From the NCBI GenBank assembly GCA_003153505.1, contig PLZA01000016.1, positions 23,988-87,987 of the forward strand: a stretch of 64,000 bases of DNA. The letters are read 5' to 3'. Below, in pieces: positions 23,176 through 31,748 of the stretch (position 1 is its first letter; each line of letters opens with the position of its first letter). Both the position numbers and the translations under genes were made by a program. The notes under the pieces were generated by a model. It was not told the DNA's origin. It saw only the letters and a list, made by a program, of their open reading frames with translations, and did not search any database. Origin of the DNA: Candidatus Dormiibacterota bacterium (GTDB lineage Bacteria; Chloroflexota; Dormibacteria; Aeolococcales; Aeolococcaceae).

Positions 23176-24956
23176 GGCTTCGGCGTGGTCGGGAGGATCC
23201 CAATGCCCAGCTCGCGTAGCTGGGCGGGGTCGACGGGGGCGGGCGCGTCGGTCATCGGCTCCTGCCCCTGCTGGTTCTTCGGGAATGCGATCACATCGCG
23301 GATGTTGTCGGTGCCGAGCCCTTCCATGACCATGCGGTCGATGCCGCCGGCCCAGCCGCCGTGGGGCGGCACCCCGTATTCGAACGCCTCGAGCAGGAAG
23401 CCGAACTTGCGTCGCGCCTCTTCGGCGTCGATGCCCAGCGCAGCGAGGACGCGTTGCTGGATTGCCGGGTCGGTGATCCGGATGCTGCCGCTGCCGATCT
23501 CGCGTCCGTTGACCACGAGGTCGTAGGCGCGCGAGCGCACCGCGAGGGGATCGGACTCGAGCAGGTCGAGATCGTCGGCGTGGATCATGGTGAACGGGTG
23601 GTGCGCCGCGCCGATATCGCCGGTTTCCTCGCTGCGCTCGAACATCGGAAACTCGGTGACCCAGAGCATGTCGATTCGCGTGTCGTCGTAGAGGGCCCGC
23701 GCGCGTCCGAGATGGTTGCGCACCGCGCCGAGCGCGGCGTTCACGACACCTGGGCGGTCGGCCACCATGAGCACGCAATCACCCGTCTCAGCGCCCGTTG
23801 CCGTGCCGATGGCATCGAGCTCCTCGGGAGCGAAGAACTTGGCGATGGCCCCATGCCACCCATCCGCGCGCTTCCAGAGATACGCGAGGCCGCGGGCTTT
23901 CGCGCCCCGCGCAACCTCGGTGAGGGGCCCTTCGATGTCGCTGCGGCTCAGATCGTCTCCGCCCTTGACGCAGATGCCCTTGACGATGCCGCCGCCGGCC
24001 ACCGCCTCGGCGAAGACCCGGAATCCTGAGGTCCGGGCGACTGCCGTGAGGTCGCTCAGCAGCATCTCGAAGCGGGTATCCGGCTTGTCGACTCCGTAGG
24101 CGTCCATTGCTTGCCGCCAGGTCATCCGAGGGAAGGGAACGGTCAGACGGCCGCCGCGGAATTCGCATGCCTCCCAGGCGCTGGGGATCGCGTGCTCGAG
24201 AGCCGCGAAGATGTCGTCCTCGTCGACGAAGGACATCTCGATGTCGAGCTGCGTGAACTCCGGCTGGCGATCGGCACGCAGATCCTCGTCGCGCATGCAG
24301 TGCGCGAGCTGGAAATACCGGTCGAACCCGGCGACCATCGACAGCTGCTTGTACAGCTGCGGCGACTGCGGCAATGCGTAGAAGCTGCCGGGAAACAGCC
24401 GGCTCGGGACGAGGTAGTCCCGGGCACCCTCGGGCGTTGCCCGGATCATCATCGGCGTTTCGATCTCCAGGAAGCCGATCTCGCTCATCGCGCGGCGCAG
24501 CTCGGTGGAGAATTTCGCCCGAGCGCGCAGGTTCCGCTGCAGGCGCACGCGACGCAGGTCGAGGTAGCGATGGCGCAGGCGCAGCTGCTCATCAACGTCC
24601 GCGTCTTCGTTGACCGGGAAGGGCGGCGTCTTCGCGACCGCCAGCACGGTGCACTCGCTCGCGCGCAATTCCACCTCGCCGGTGTCGCGTTTCGGATTCA
24701 CGTTCTCCGGGGCGCGCATGTTGAGCATGCCTTCGAAGCGCAGCACCCACTCGAGCCTCGCCTCCCTCGCCGCCCGGTGTGCCTCGGGCGCGTCGTTGGG
24801 ATCGATGACCACCTGGAGGATCCCGGTGTGATCGCGAAGGTCAATGAAGATGAGCCCGCCGTGGTCGCGGCGCCGGTCGACCCAGCCGAAGGCCGTCGCC
24901 CGCGCTCCCGCGTCAGCGGCACGAGGCGTGCCGCAGTACGTACGGTCGGTGCTCAC
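23172..24956 (-). CDS. aspS: Aspartyl-tRNA synthetase, bacterial type
   Basis: Class II synthetase of 594 aa. An N-terminal OB anticodon-binding domain (TAFGWVDRRRDHGGLIFIDLRD) is followed by class II motif 2 FQLAHCMRDEDLRADRQPEFTQLDIEMSF, the QSPQLYKQ element, a GAD insertion region, and motif 3 GWAGGIDRMVM near the C terminus. The GTG at 24956 overlaps the hisS stop. The same frame is open through hisS but that part is a shadow. Whether it is discriminating or also charges tRNA-Asn cannot be decided here. Confidence 0.94.
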   Translation of the reverse strand: MSTDRTYCGTPRAADAGARATAFGWVDRRRDHGGLIFIDLRDHTGILQVVIDPNDAPEAHRAAREARLEWVLRFEGMLNMRAPENVNPKRDTGEVELRASECTVLAVAKTPPFPVNEDADVDEQLRLRHRYLDLRRVRLQRNLRARAKFSTELRRAMSEIGFLEIETPMMIRATPEGARDYLVPSRLFPGSFYALPQSPQLYKQLSMVAGFDRYFQLAHCMRDEDLRADRQPEFTQLDIEMSFVDEDDIFAALEHAIPSAWEACEFRGGRLTVPFPRMTWRQAMDAYGVDKPDTRFEMLLSDLTAVARTSGFRVFAEAVAGGGIVKGICVKGGDDLSRSDIEGPLTEVARGAKARGLAYLWKRADGWHGAIAKFFAPEELDAIGTATGAETGDCVLMVADRPGVVNAALGAVRNHLGRARALYDDTRIDMLWVTEFPMFERSEETGDIGAAHHPFTMIHADDLDLLESDPLAVRSRAYDLVVNGREIGSGSIRITDPAIQQRVLAALGIDAEEARRKFGFLLEAFEYGVPPHGGWAGGIDRMVMEGLGTDNIRDVIAFPKNQQGQEPMTDAPAPVDPAQLRELGIGILPTTPKP

Positions 24957-26224
24957 GAATCTCCCCCGAGGATGCGAGCGACGGTGGCGGCAAGCTCGGC
25001 AACGGGCACGGTCTGCTGGCTGCGGCTGTCGAGGTCGCGCACCACAGCGCTTGCCCCGGCCACTTCGTTCTCGCCAACGATGACAGCAACTCGAGCGCCG
25101 ACCCGTCCCGCGCCGCGCAGTTTGCGGTCGAGCCTCCGGTCTGCGACATCGAGCACGGTACGGGCCGCGGCCTCGCGGAGGAGCCGTGCCATTGCCGCTG
25201 CCGCGCCGGCCTGATCGGGCTCGACGGAGCAGACGAGCACCTCTGCCGCCGGCTCGACTCCGGGAACTGTGCCCAGGGTGCGCGCGACCATGAGGATCCG
25301 CTCCACCCCGAGCGCGTACCCGGTCGCGGGCGTCTCCGGGAAGCCGAGCAGTTCGGCGAGCCCGTCGTAGCGTCCTCCCCCGCCGAGTGAGCTCTGCGCC
25401 CCCTGGAGGGTGTCGTGCCAGAACTCGAAGACGGTATCGCTGTAGTAGTCGAGGCCGCGCACCAGCCGGTCGTTGCGAATCGCGTCGATCCCCGCGGCCT
25501 CGAGGTCGCGCAGGACGGCCGTGAAGTGGTCCCGGCTGGCGCCGTCGAGGGAGTCCCACAGCAACGGTGCGCCCTCGACGAGCCCGGCGTCTCGTTTGCA
25601 GTCGAGGAGGCGCAGCGGGTTGGTGTGGAGGCGCCGCCGGCAGTCGTCGCAGAGTGTCGCCTCGAGCGGGGTGTAGTACTCGACCAGCGCGGTGCGATAG
25701 CGAGCGCGATCCTCGGGGCCTCCGAGCGAGTTGACCTGAAGACGGATACCGGTGATCCCGAGCGCTGCGAAGAAACGCCAGGCCACCTCGACGATTTCCG
25801 CATCGAGCGCCGGCGAACCCTCTCCGATGCACTCGATACCCACCTGCGTGAACTGGTGCTGCCGCCCTGCCTGGGGCCGCTCGGCTCGGAAGAACGGGCC
25901 CGCGTAGTGCACCCGAACCGGCCGGACCTCCTGGTCGAGGTGGGCGCCGAGCGAGGCGCGCAGTGCGCCGGCGGTGCCCTCCGGCCGCAGGGTCAAGGAG
26001 CGTCCGCCACGATCCTCGAAGGTGAACATCTGCTTCTCGACGATGTCCGTGTCCGTTCCCACGCCGCGGATGAACAGATCGGTCGCCTCGATGATCGGCG
26101 TCTCGATTGCCCGGTAGCCGAAGGACTCCGCGACCGTGCGATGGGCATCGAGCAGCCATCGACGGGCACCGAATTCGTCGGGCAGAATGTCGCGCGTTCC
26201 TTTTGGGGCTGCGATCTCAGGCAT
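24953..26224 (-). CDS. hisS: Histidyl-tRNA synthetase
   Basis: Class II synthetase of 423 aa. It opens with KGTRDILPDE, has motif 2 SLTLRPEGTAGALRA and the family-specific GPFFRAERPQAGRQHQFTQ, a histidine motif LVRGLDYYSDTVFEF, and GVERI in motif 3. The C-terminal anticodon domain is normal in length. A TACACT -10 hexamer nine bases before the ATG gives hisS-aspS its own promoter, with a nearly leaderless transcript. Confidence 0.95.
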   Translation of the reverse strand: MPEIAAPKGTRDILPDEFGARRWLLDAHRTVAESFGYRAIETPIIEATDLFIRGVGTDTDIVEKQMFTFEDRGGRSLTLRPEGTAGALRASLGAHLDQEVRPVRVHYAGPFFRAERPQAGRQHQFTQVGIECIGEGSPALDAEIVEVAWRFFAALGITGIRLQVNSLGGPEDRARYRTALVEYYTPLEATLCDDCRRRLHTNPLRLLDCKRDAGLVEGAPLLWDSLDGASRDHFTAVLRDLEAAGIDAIRNDRLVRGLDYYSDTVFEFWHDTLQGAQSSLGGGGRYDGLAELLGFPETPATGYALGVERILMVARTLGTVPGVEPAAEVLVCSVEPDQAGAAAAMARLLREAAARTVLDVADRRLDRKLRGAGRVGARVAVIVGENEVAGASAVVRDLDSRSQQTVPVAELAATVARILGGDS

Positions 26225-26233
26225 TGGCGTCCG

Positions 26234-26239
26234 AGTGTA
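26234..26239 (-). promoter_or_regulatory. -10 element (TACACT) for hisS
   Basis: The minus strand reads TACACT nine bases before the hisS ATG at 26224. The same hexamer occurs upstream of relA, comM and rpsB in this window. No good -35 element is present at 16-18 bases. A small GCCCT/AGGGC hairpin follows the preceding gene at 26253-26265. Confidence 0.45.
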
Positions 26240-26276
26240 CGGGCTTGCGGCTGTGGCGCCCTGTCAGGGCCGGGGG

Positions 26277-26618
26277 TTAGCGGAACCATTCGGGAAACCG
26301 TCTGGCATTCACGGGGTCTGCAAAGGAGAGTGTCAGTGTGAAGTCAGGCGGGAGGTCATGCACTCTCCTGAGCGTGCGATCGCAGCCTTCGGCGAGCGCT
26401 GTCGGACCGGGTTTGCCTTCTCGCCCCAGAGATGAAATCGCCACCAGAATCGGCGCGCAGCGTCCGACGGCGACCAGAATGCTGCATCCCAACGCAGTGA
26501 CCACGAGCGGCTCGGAGTCGCTTCCTTCGACTCCGAGCACGAGTGATCCGTTGGTCTCAGATTCGAGCAATTCGGAAGCGGCACGTTCAAGCAGGCGGAT
26601 GCGTTCGAGCGGTTCCAT
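26277..26618 (-). CDS. Hypothetical protein
   Basis: Not recognised. The 113 aa product begins with a charged helix (EPLERIRLLERAASELLES). A possible beta-rich core follows (GSLVLGVEGSDSEPLVVTALGCSILVAVG, landmark at about 26-54), and the C terminus is PDFTLTLSFADPVNARRFPEWFR. The frame is open to 26735, but the first 39 residues are basic and irregular, so the internal ATG is preferred. The region is visibly less GC-rich than its neighbours. It lies between relA and hisS on the same strand. Confidence 0.5.
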   Translation of the reverse strand: MEPLERIRLLERAASELLESETNGSLVLGVEGSDSEPLVVTALGCSILVAVGRCAPILVAISSLGREGKPGPTALAEGCDRTLRRVHDLPPDFTLTLSFADPVNARRFPEWFR

Positions 26619-26790
26619 GTGAGCAGGCTGCTCCGGGAATGCGACAGACGGCTGTCGCGAGCGGTGCGGGCTACGCGGTCGCGCGTCCAGCAGGCGTGTG
26701 GTGGCGCCGTCGGTGCTGCGAACATATGTCCACATACTACAGGAATGTGTAATGCCTCGGCGGGTGCCGACCCCCGGTCTGTGGAACTAT
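26619..26790. other. Intergenic region between relA and the hypothetical gene
   Basis: About 170 bases of lower GC content. It contains the octamer palindrome ACATATGT (26723-26730) and AT-rich stretches around 26720-26755 that could hold a minus-strand promoter (TAGTAT is a possible -10), but no convincing pair of elements. A short GACC/GGTC hairpin follows the relA stop. No tRNA or other RNA gene was recognised. Confidence 0.4.
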
Positions 26791-28923
26791 TCAGACCGTG
26801 TCGCGGGCGACCGTGTGCACGTCGCGAACCGACTCGAGCCGCTCCAGGAGACGGCTCAATTGCGAGAGGTTCTGAATCTCGACGATCGTGCTGATCACCG
26901 CGGTCTTGTCGTCGTAGACCTGCACGTCCGCGCCGCTGAGGTTGATCTTGGATTCGGCGATCACGGCGGCGATGTCACGCAGCAGCCCGGTGCGATCCCA
27001 CGCCTCGATCTTGATGCTCACCGGGTACACCTGGCGGGCTCCGGTCTCCCACTCGACGTCGACGATGCGCTCGATGTCGGTGGCGTTGCGAACGTTCACG
27101 CAGTCGGCGCGGTGCACGGTGACCCCCTTGCCGCGGGTCACGTAGCCGCGGATCGTGTCGCCGGCAACCGGTTTGCAGCAGTGGGCCAGGGTGGTGAGCA
27201 TGTCGACGTGTCCGTGAACGCGCACGGTTCCGGTCGGCGCCGGGGTGCTCGTGAGCGGGATGCCGAGAATGCGGTCGTCATCCGTCTGCTGCTCGTCCGC
27301 ACCGAATCTGAGCACGGCGCTGCGCGCGCTGATGTCGCCATACCCGATGGCGGCGACGAAGTCGTCGACGGTCGCGAGCTTGAATTCCTGCGCCAGCTCG
27401 AGGAGCTGGTCCTCCTTAACGCCGCTGAGTGACATCTGGCGGAGCCGCCGGAACTCCTTGTCCAGCATCTCGCGGCCCTTCTGGATGTTCTCGTCGCGAC
27501 GCTCGCGCTTGAACCACTGACGGATCTTTTCGCGAGCGCTCGAGGTCTTGACGAAATTCAGCCAGTCGCGCGATGGCCCGTGCGGCGCCTTGGTGGTGAG
27601 CACTTCGACGATCTCGCCGTTCTCCAGGCGATGGTCGAGCGGCACCATCCGGCCGTTGACCTTGGCGCCGATGCAGCTGTGGCCGACGTCGGTATGGATG
27701 CGGTACGCGAAGTCGACGGGCGTCGATCCCTGCGGGAGGGATCGCACGTCGCCACGCGGCGTGAACACGAAGACCTCGTCCTGGAAGATGTCGACCTTGA
27801 CGGTGTTGACGAAGGCCTCGGCGTCGAGCACCTCCTTCTGCCAGTCCATGAGCAGACGCAACCAGGTGAAGCGCTCGTCGATGCGCGCGCCATCCTGTCC
27901 GCCCTTGTAGCGCCAGTGCGCGGCCACGCCGTACTCCGATGTTTCGTGCATCTCCTGGGTGCGAATCTGCACCTCCATGGGCTCGCCGGTATGTGACAGC
28001 ACCGTGGTGTGCAACGACTGATAGCCGTTGCCCTTGGGCATCGCGATGTAGTCCTTGAACCGGCCCGGCAAGGGCTTCCACAGCGAGTGCACCACACCGA
28101 GCGCGCCGTAGCAATCCTTGATGGAGTCGACAAGCACGCGGATGGCGATGATGTCGTAGATCTCGCCGAATTCCTTCTGGCCGCGCAGCATCTTCTCGTG
28201 GATGCTGTAGGTGTGCTTGGTGCGGCCCGCGATCTCCGCCTGCATGCCCAGCGGCGCGAACTCCCGCCCGAGGATCTCGGTGACGTCGCGCACGAAGGCG
28301 TCCCGCTGTTCGCGGCTGCTCGCCAGCCGCGCCTCGATGAGGTGGTAGTTGTCCGGGTCGAGTTGCACGAAGGCCAGATCCTCGAGCTCCCCCTTGATTT
28401 CCCAGATGCCGAGGCGGTGCGCGAGTGGCGCGTAGATGTCCAGGGTCTCGCGGCTGATGCGGAGTCGTCGCTCGGTCGTGTGCGCGCTGATCGTGCGCAT
28501 GTTGTGCAGACGGTCGCCGAGCTTGATGAGCACGACACGCACGTCCTCGGCCATCGCCACCAGCATTTTGCGAATGTTCTCGGCCTGATGCTCCTCAGCG
28601 CTGCGCACGTGGATCTTGCCGAGCTTGGTCACCCCGTCGACGAGCTTCGCGACCTGGTCGCCGAACAGGTTCCGCACCTCCTCACGAGTCACCGCGGTGT
28701 CCTCGACGGTGTCGTGGAGGAGCGCAGCCATGAGGGTTTCAGGGTCGAGGCGCAGGTCGGCGAGGATGCCCGCCACCGCGAGCGGATGCTCGATATACGG
28801 CTCGCCGGTGAGCCTGGACTGTCCCGTATGCGCGCGATCCGCAACATCGAAGGCGCGCTGAATCGCGATGCGATCCTCTGCCGGGAGGTACTCGACGCGG
28901 GCCATGAGCTCGGTGATAGGCAC
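26791..28923 (-). CDS. relA: Bifunctional (p)ppGpp synthetase/hydrolase
   Basis: A 710 aa Rel enzyme of the stringent response. The HD hydrolase motif MAALLHDTVEDT is near residues 65-76. The synthetase carries GRFKDYIAMPKGNGYQSLHTTV; its RFKD matches the RxKD form of bifunctional enzymes rather than the ExDD of monofunctional RelA. A TGS domain (VFVFTPRGDVRSLPQGSTPVDFAY), the conserved-cysteine CCKPVAGDTIRGYVTRGKG...HRADC region and a C-terminal ACT domain follow. The start is a GTG with a TACACT -10 ten bases upstream. It diverges from sat. Confidence 0.95.
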   Translation of the reverse strand: MPITELMARVEYLPAEDRIAIQRAFDVADRAHTGQSRLTGEPYIEHPLAVAGILADLRLDPETLMAALLHDTVEDTAVTREEVRNLFGDQVAKLVDGVTKLGKIHVRSAEEHQAENIRKMLVAMAEDVRVVLIKLGDRLHNMRTISAHTTERRLRISRETLDIYAPLAHRLGIWEIKGELEDLAFVQLDPDNYHLIEARLASSREQRDAFVRDVTEILGREFAPLGMQAEIAGRTKHTYSIHEKMLRGQKEFGEIYDIIAIRVLVDSIKDCYGALGVVHSLWKPLPGRFKDYIAMPKGNGYQSLHTTVLSHTGEPMEVQIRTQEMHETSEYGVAAHWRYKGGQDGARIDERFTWLRLLMDWQKEVLDAEAFVNTVKVDIFQDEVFVFTPRGDVRSLPQGSTPVDFAYRIHTDVGHSCIGAKVNGRMVPLDHRLENGEIVEVLTTKAPHGPSRDWLNFVKTSSAREKIRQWFKRERRDENIQKGREMLDKEFRRLRQMSLSGVKEDQLLELAQEFKLATVDDFVAAIGYGDISARSAVLRFGADEQQTDDDRILGIPLTSTPAPTGTVRVHGHVDMLTTLAHCCKPVAGDTIRGYVTRGKGVTVHRADCVNVRNATDIERIVDVEWETGARQVYPVSIKIEAWDRTGLLRDIAAVIAESKINLSGADVQVYDDKTAVISTIVEIQNLSQLSRLLERLESVRDVHTVARDTV

Positions 28924-28933
28924 GGCCTTTACG

Positions 28934-28939
28934 AGTGTA
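28934..28939 (-). promoter_or_regulatory. -10 element (TACACT) for relA
   Basis: Minus-strand TACACT ends ten bases before the relA GTG, in the relA/sat divergent region. The surrounding 70 bases are AT-richer and carry repeated CTCGTT blocks; TTGATC lies 15 bases upstream as a weak -35 candidate. The predicted leader is about three bases. Confidence 0.4.
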
Positions 28940-29054
28940 GAACGAGAACGAGTCGATCAAACACGATGTAACGAGAGTATGTCGAACAAGTGAATTCCAG
29001 CGACTGATTGCTACCGGCAATGGGACGCAAAGCTGTCTGGAAGGGGCGACCCGG

Positions 29055-29060
29055 TAAAGT
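29055..29060 (+). promoter_or_regulatory. Possible -10 element (TAAAGT) for sat
   Basis: TAAAGT fits the TAnnnT form and ends seven bases before the preferred sat ATG, predicting a leaderless transcript. No -35 element is clear. The alternative TTG start at 29008 would place this hexamer inside the gene. Confidence 0.3.
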
Positions 29061-29067
29061 GACGCCA

Positions 29068-30267
29068 ATGACCCTGGAATCACGCGAGCCCCGAGTGGCA
29101 GAGAAAGAGGCAACCCTCGTCTCACCGCTCGGGGGAGCGCTGGTCGATCTGCTGATGACCCCAGACGAGCTTGCTGATCTCGGTGCGCGCACCGAGGAAC
29201 TTATCTCGCTGCGGATTTCCGAGACCGCATCCGCGGATCTGGCGTTGCTCGGCAGCGGCGCCTACTCACCGCTCAGCGGTTTTCAGGGGAGAAGCGACTA
29301 TCTGAGTGTCGTCGAGCACGCCCAGCTCAGCGATGGCACACCGTGGACGCTACCGATCACGCTTCCCTTGGGAGATCACGCTCGCAGCCTCCAGGAGGGA
29401 GCCGTCGTCGCCCTCCGCGACGAAGAGGGTCATCTGCTCGGCGCGCTCACCGTGACGGAGATCTACGATCGCGACCTCGAAGCCGAGGCGCGCGAGGTGT
29501 ACAGAACCACGGACCAGGCCCACCCGGGCGTCGCAGCGCTGTTCGCGCAGGGGCCGACGGTGGTTGCCGGGCCGGTGCGCGTCGCAGCCCAGGCGCCGGG
29601 CACCGTGCCCTCGACGCCGGTCGAGACGCGCGGAGCACTCGCTGATCGCGGATGGTCGACGGTGGTGGGATTCCAGACCCGCAACCCCGTGCATCGCGCG
29701 CACGAGTACCTCACGAAAGTCGCGCTCGAGCAAGTCGACGGATTGCTGCTCCATCCCCTCTCGGGGGTCACCAAGGGTGACGACGTCCCGTTCGAGGTCC
29801 GGATGCAGTGCTACCGCGTCCTGCTCGACGGCTACTACCCGCCGAACCGCGTCGTGCTCGGGATCTTCCCGGGAGCCATGCGCTACGCAGGGCCCCGCGA
29901 GGCCATCTATCACGGCCAGGTTCGCCGCAACTACGGCTGCTCGCACTTCATCATCGGCCGCGACGCGGCGGGTGTCGGCAACTACTACGGTACCTACGAC
30001 GCGCAGACGCTGTTCGACGAGCTCGGCGGCGCCGAGCGCCTCGGCTTTGCCGCATACAAGTTCGAGCACTCCTTCTACTGCCGGGCATGCGAGAGCATGG
30101 CCAGCACCAAGACGTGCCCGCACGGCGCTGACGATCGCGTGATTCTCAGCGGCACGAAGGTACGCGAGATGCTCACCCGTGGCGATCCGATCCCTCACGA
30201 GTTCACCAGGCCCGAGGTTGCGGAGATCCTCCGCGCCGCCTACGCCGTCGCGGCGCCCGTCGCCTGA
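29068..30267 (+). CDS. sat: Sulfate adenylyltransferase (ATP sulfurylase)
   Basis: First step of sulfate activation: ATP plus sulfate to APS. The 399 aa protein has the conserved QTRNPVHRAHEYL with the catalytic HxxH-type histidines (about residue 210), the GRDAAGVGNYYGTYDAQ block and a cysteine-containing CRACESMASTKTCPHG segment common in bacterial Sat. The ATG at 29068 is chosen because upstream residues do not match the family. Its stop shares its last base with the cysC start, forming an activation operon. Confidence 0.93.
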   Translation: MTLESREPRVAEKEATLVSPLGGALVDLLMTPDELADLGARTEELISLRISETASADLALLGSGAYSPLSGFQGRSDYLSVVEHAQLSDGTPWTLPITLPLGDHARSLQEGAVVALRDEEGHLLGALTVTEIYDRDLEAEAREVYRTTDQAHPGVAALFAQGPTVVAGPVRVAAQAPGTVPSTPVETRGALADRGWSTVVGFQTRNPVHRAHEYLTKVALEQVDGLLLHPLSGVTKGDDVPFEVRMQCYRVLLDGYYPPNRVVLGIFPGAMRYAGPREAIYHGQVRRNYGCSHFIIGRDAAGVGNYYGTYDAQTLFDELGGAERLGFAAYKFEHSFYCRACESMASTKTCPHGADDRVILSGTKVREMLTRGDPIPHEFTRPEVAEILRAAYAVAAPVA

Positions 30268-30809
30268 TGAGCGGTCTCACCATCTGGTTCACTGGATTGT
30301 CCGGTGCCGGCAAGTCGACCATCGGGCAGCGCGTCGCATCTGAGCTGCGCGAGCGTGGTTTGCGAGTGGAGGTCCTCGACGGCGACGAAGTGCGGCGGAC
30401 GCTCAGCGCCGGCCTCGGTTTCACCAAAGAAGATCGCGACATCAACATCCGGCGCATCGGGTTCGTCGCCGAATTGCTCACCCGCAACGGCGTCGTCGCC
30501 ATCACGGCGGCGATCTCGCCGTACAAGGACACGCGAGCGGAGGTGCGCGAGCGCATCGGCCGGTTCGTCGAGGTGTACGTCAGCTGCTCGATCGACGTGC
30601 TCTCCGAGCGCGACGTGAAGGGGCTGTACAAGCGAGCGCTTGCCGGAGAGATCGCCCACTTCACCGGCGTCTCGGACCCGTACGAAGCACCTGACGCCCC
30701 GGATGTGGTGGTCGACAGCGGCACCCAGACGATCGACGAGTCGGTCGCGGCCGTCCTCGCAGCCATCGAAGCCAGCGGCCTCCTCCCAGATCCGACGCCT
30801 CGCGGCTAA
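30267..30809 (+). CDS. cysC: Adenylylsulfate kinase
   Basis: Phosphorylates APS to PAPS. The 180 aa protein carries P-loop FTGLSGAGKSTIG at residues 8-20, the DGDEVRRTLSAGLGFTKEDRD segment that binds APS, and AISPYKDTRAEVRE. It begins on the last base of the sat stop codon. Together sat and cysC convert sulfate to PAPS for reductive assimilation or sulfation. No PAPS reductase is visible nearby. Confidence 0.94.
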   Translation: MSGLTIWFTGLSGAGKSTIGQRVASELRERGLRVEVLDGDEVRRTLSAGLGFTKEDRDINIRRIGFVAELLTRNGVVAITAAISPYKDTRAEVRERIGRFVEVYVSCSIDVLSERDVKGLYKRALAGEIAHFTGVSDPYEAPDAPDVVVDSGTQTIDESVAAVLAAIEASGLLPDPTPRG

Positions 30810-30816
30810 CGCCGCG

Positions 30817-31740
30817 ATGCGCACGCCGCAGTCGCGCCCCCGGCACCCGCGTCCGCGGATCACGCTCGACCAGCTGCACACGTTTCTCGCCGTCGCCGAG
30901 CGAGAGCACGTCACTGCGGCGGCCGAAGCCCTCGGCCTCTCGCAGGGATCGGTCAGCGGCGTCGTGCGGCGCCTCGAGACCACCCTCGGTCTCCCCCTGC
31001 TCCAGCGGGTCGGTCGGAATGTGCAGCTCACCGACGTCGGTCGCGCCCTGCGCCAGCTCGCCGTGCGCGTGCTCGAGGACGTCGGCCAGATCGAGGAGTT
31101 GCGCGCCGGCTATCTCGCGTTCGAGCGTGGCGAGTTGACGGTGGCGGCGGGACGCGTGATGGGCGCGCACCGTCTGTCGGGCTGGCTGGCCCCCTTCGTC
31201 GCCGACCACCCGGAGATCAACGTTCGTCTCGCGCTGGCGCCGATGCGATCCCTGGTCACGATGCTCATCGAGGGACGCGCCGACATCATCCTCGCCGGGT
31301 CGTCGGTGCGCGTTCCCGGCGTCGAGACGGTCGTGCTCGAGCACACGGAGCTGGTGACCGTGGTCGCCGCGCACCATCCGCTGGCATCGAGCAAGACCGC
31401 CGTGCGCGACCTCGTGACCCACCGGCACTTGGCGCACGAACGCGGCAGCGCGACCGAGGCGCTCGCCGCGCACGCTCTCGGGAGTCACGTCGATCCGGAG
31501 AACACCCTCGAACTCGAGGAGGGCGCACTGCATGCCGCGCTGCTCGCCGGTCTTGGATTCGCCGCCATGCCTCGCTCCGTGATCGAACAGGACATCGTCG
31601 AAGGCCGCCTGGTTGTGATTCCGCTCCCGGGACGGAGCGTGTCGCAGTCGTTCGCCGCGGCACGGCGCAAGGACCTGCACACTCCGGCCGTCGAGGCGTT
31701 CTGGGCCCACCTCCGGCAGATCGCCGTCGACCAGGCCTGA
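30817..31740 (+). CDS. LysR-family transcriptional regulator
   Basis: A 307 aa DNA-binding protein. The N-terminal winged helix-turn-helix is clear: LDQLHTFLAVAEREHVTAAAEALGLSQGSVSGVVRRLE, followed by GLPLLQRVGR. The C-terminal effector domain has the two-lobed LysR pattern, with RADIILAGSS and a VVAAHHPLAS hinge. It starts seven bases after cysC, so it is probably co-transcribed and may regulate sulfur genes, though LysR ligands cannot be read from sequence. The gene ends convergent to proS. Confidence 0.88.
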   Translation: MRTPQSRPRHPRPRITLDQLHTFLAVAEREHVTAAAEALGLSQGSVSGVVRRLETTLGLPLLQRVGRNVQLTDVGRALRQLAVRVLEDVGQIEELRAGYLAFERGELTVAAGRVMGAHRLSGWLAPFVADHPEINVRLALAPMRSLVTMLIEGRADIILAGSSVRVPGVETVVLEHTELVTVVAAHHPLASSKTAVRDLVTHRHLAHERGSATEALAAHALGSHVDPENTLELEEGALHAALLAGLGFAAMPRSVIEQDIVEGRLVVIPLPGRSVSQSFAAARRKDLHTPAVEAFWAHLRQIAVDQA

Positions 31741-31748
31741 GGGTCGCC

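Noticed and set aside
24957..26159. Upstream extension of the aspS frame through hisS
   Set aside because: The extra 400 residues are Arg-rich shadow sequence; hisS is clear in another frame, and the GTG at 24956 gives the normal AspS N terminus.
26338..26622. Plus-strand open frame in the relA-hisS gap
   Set aside because: Ser/Thr/Arg-rich with no pattern; the opposite-strand frame has a better hydrophobic and charge pattern.
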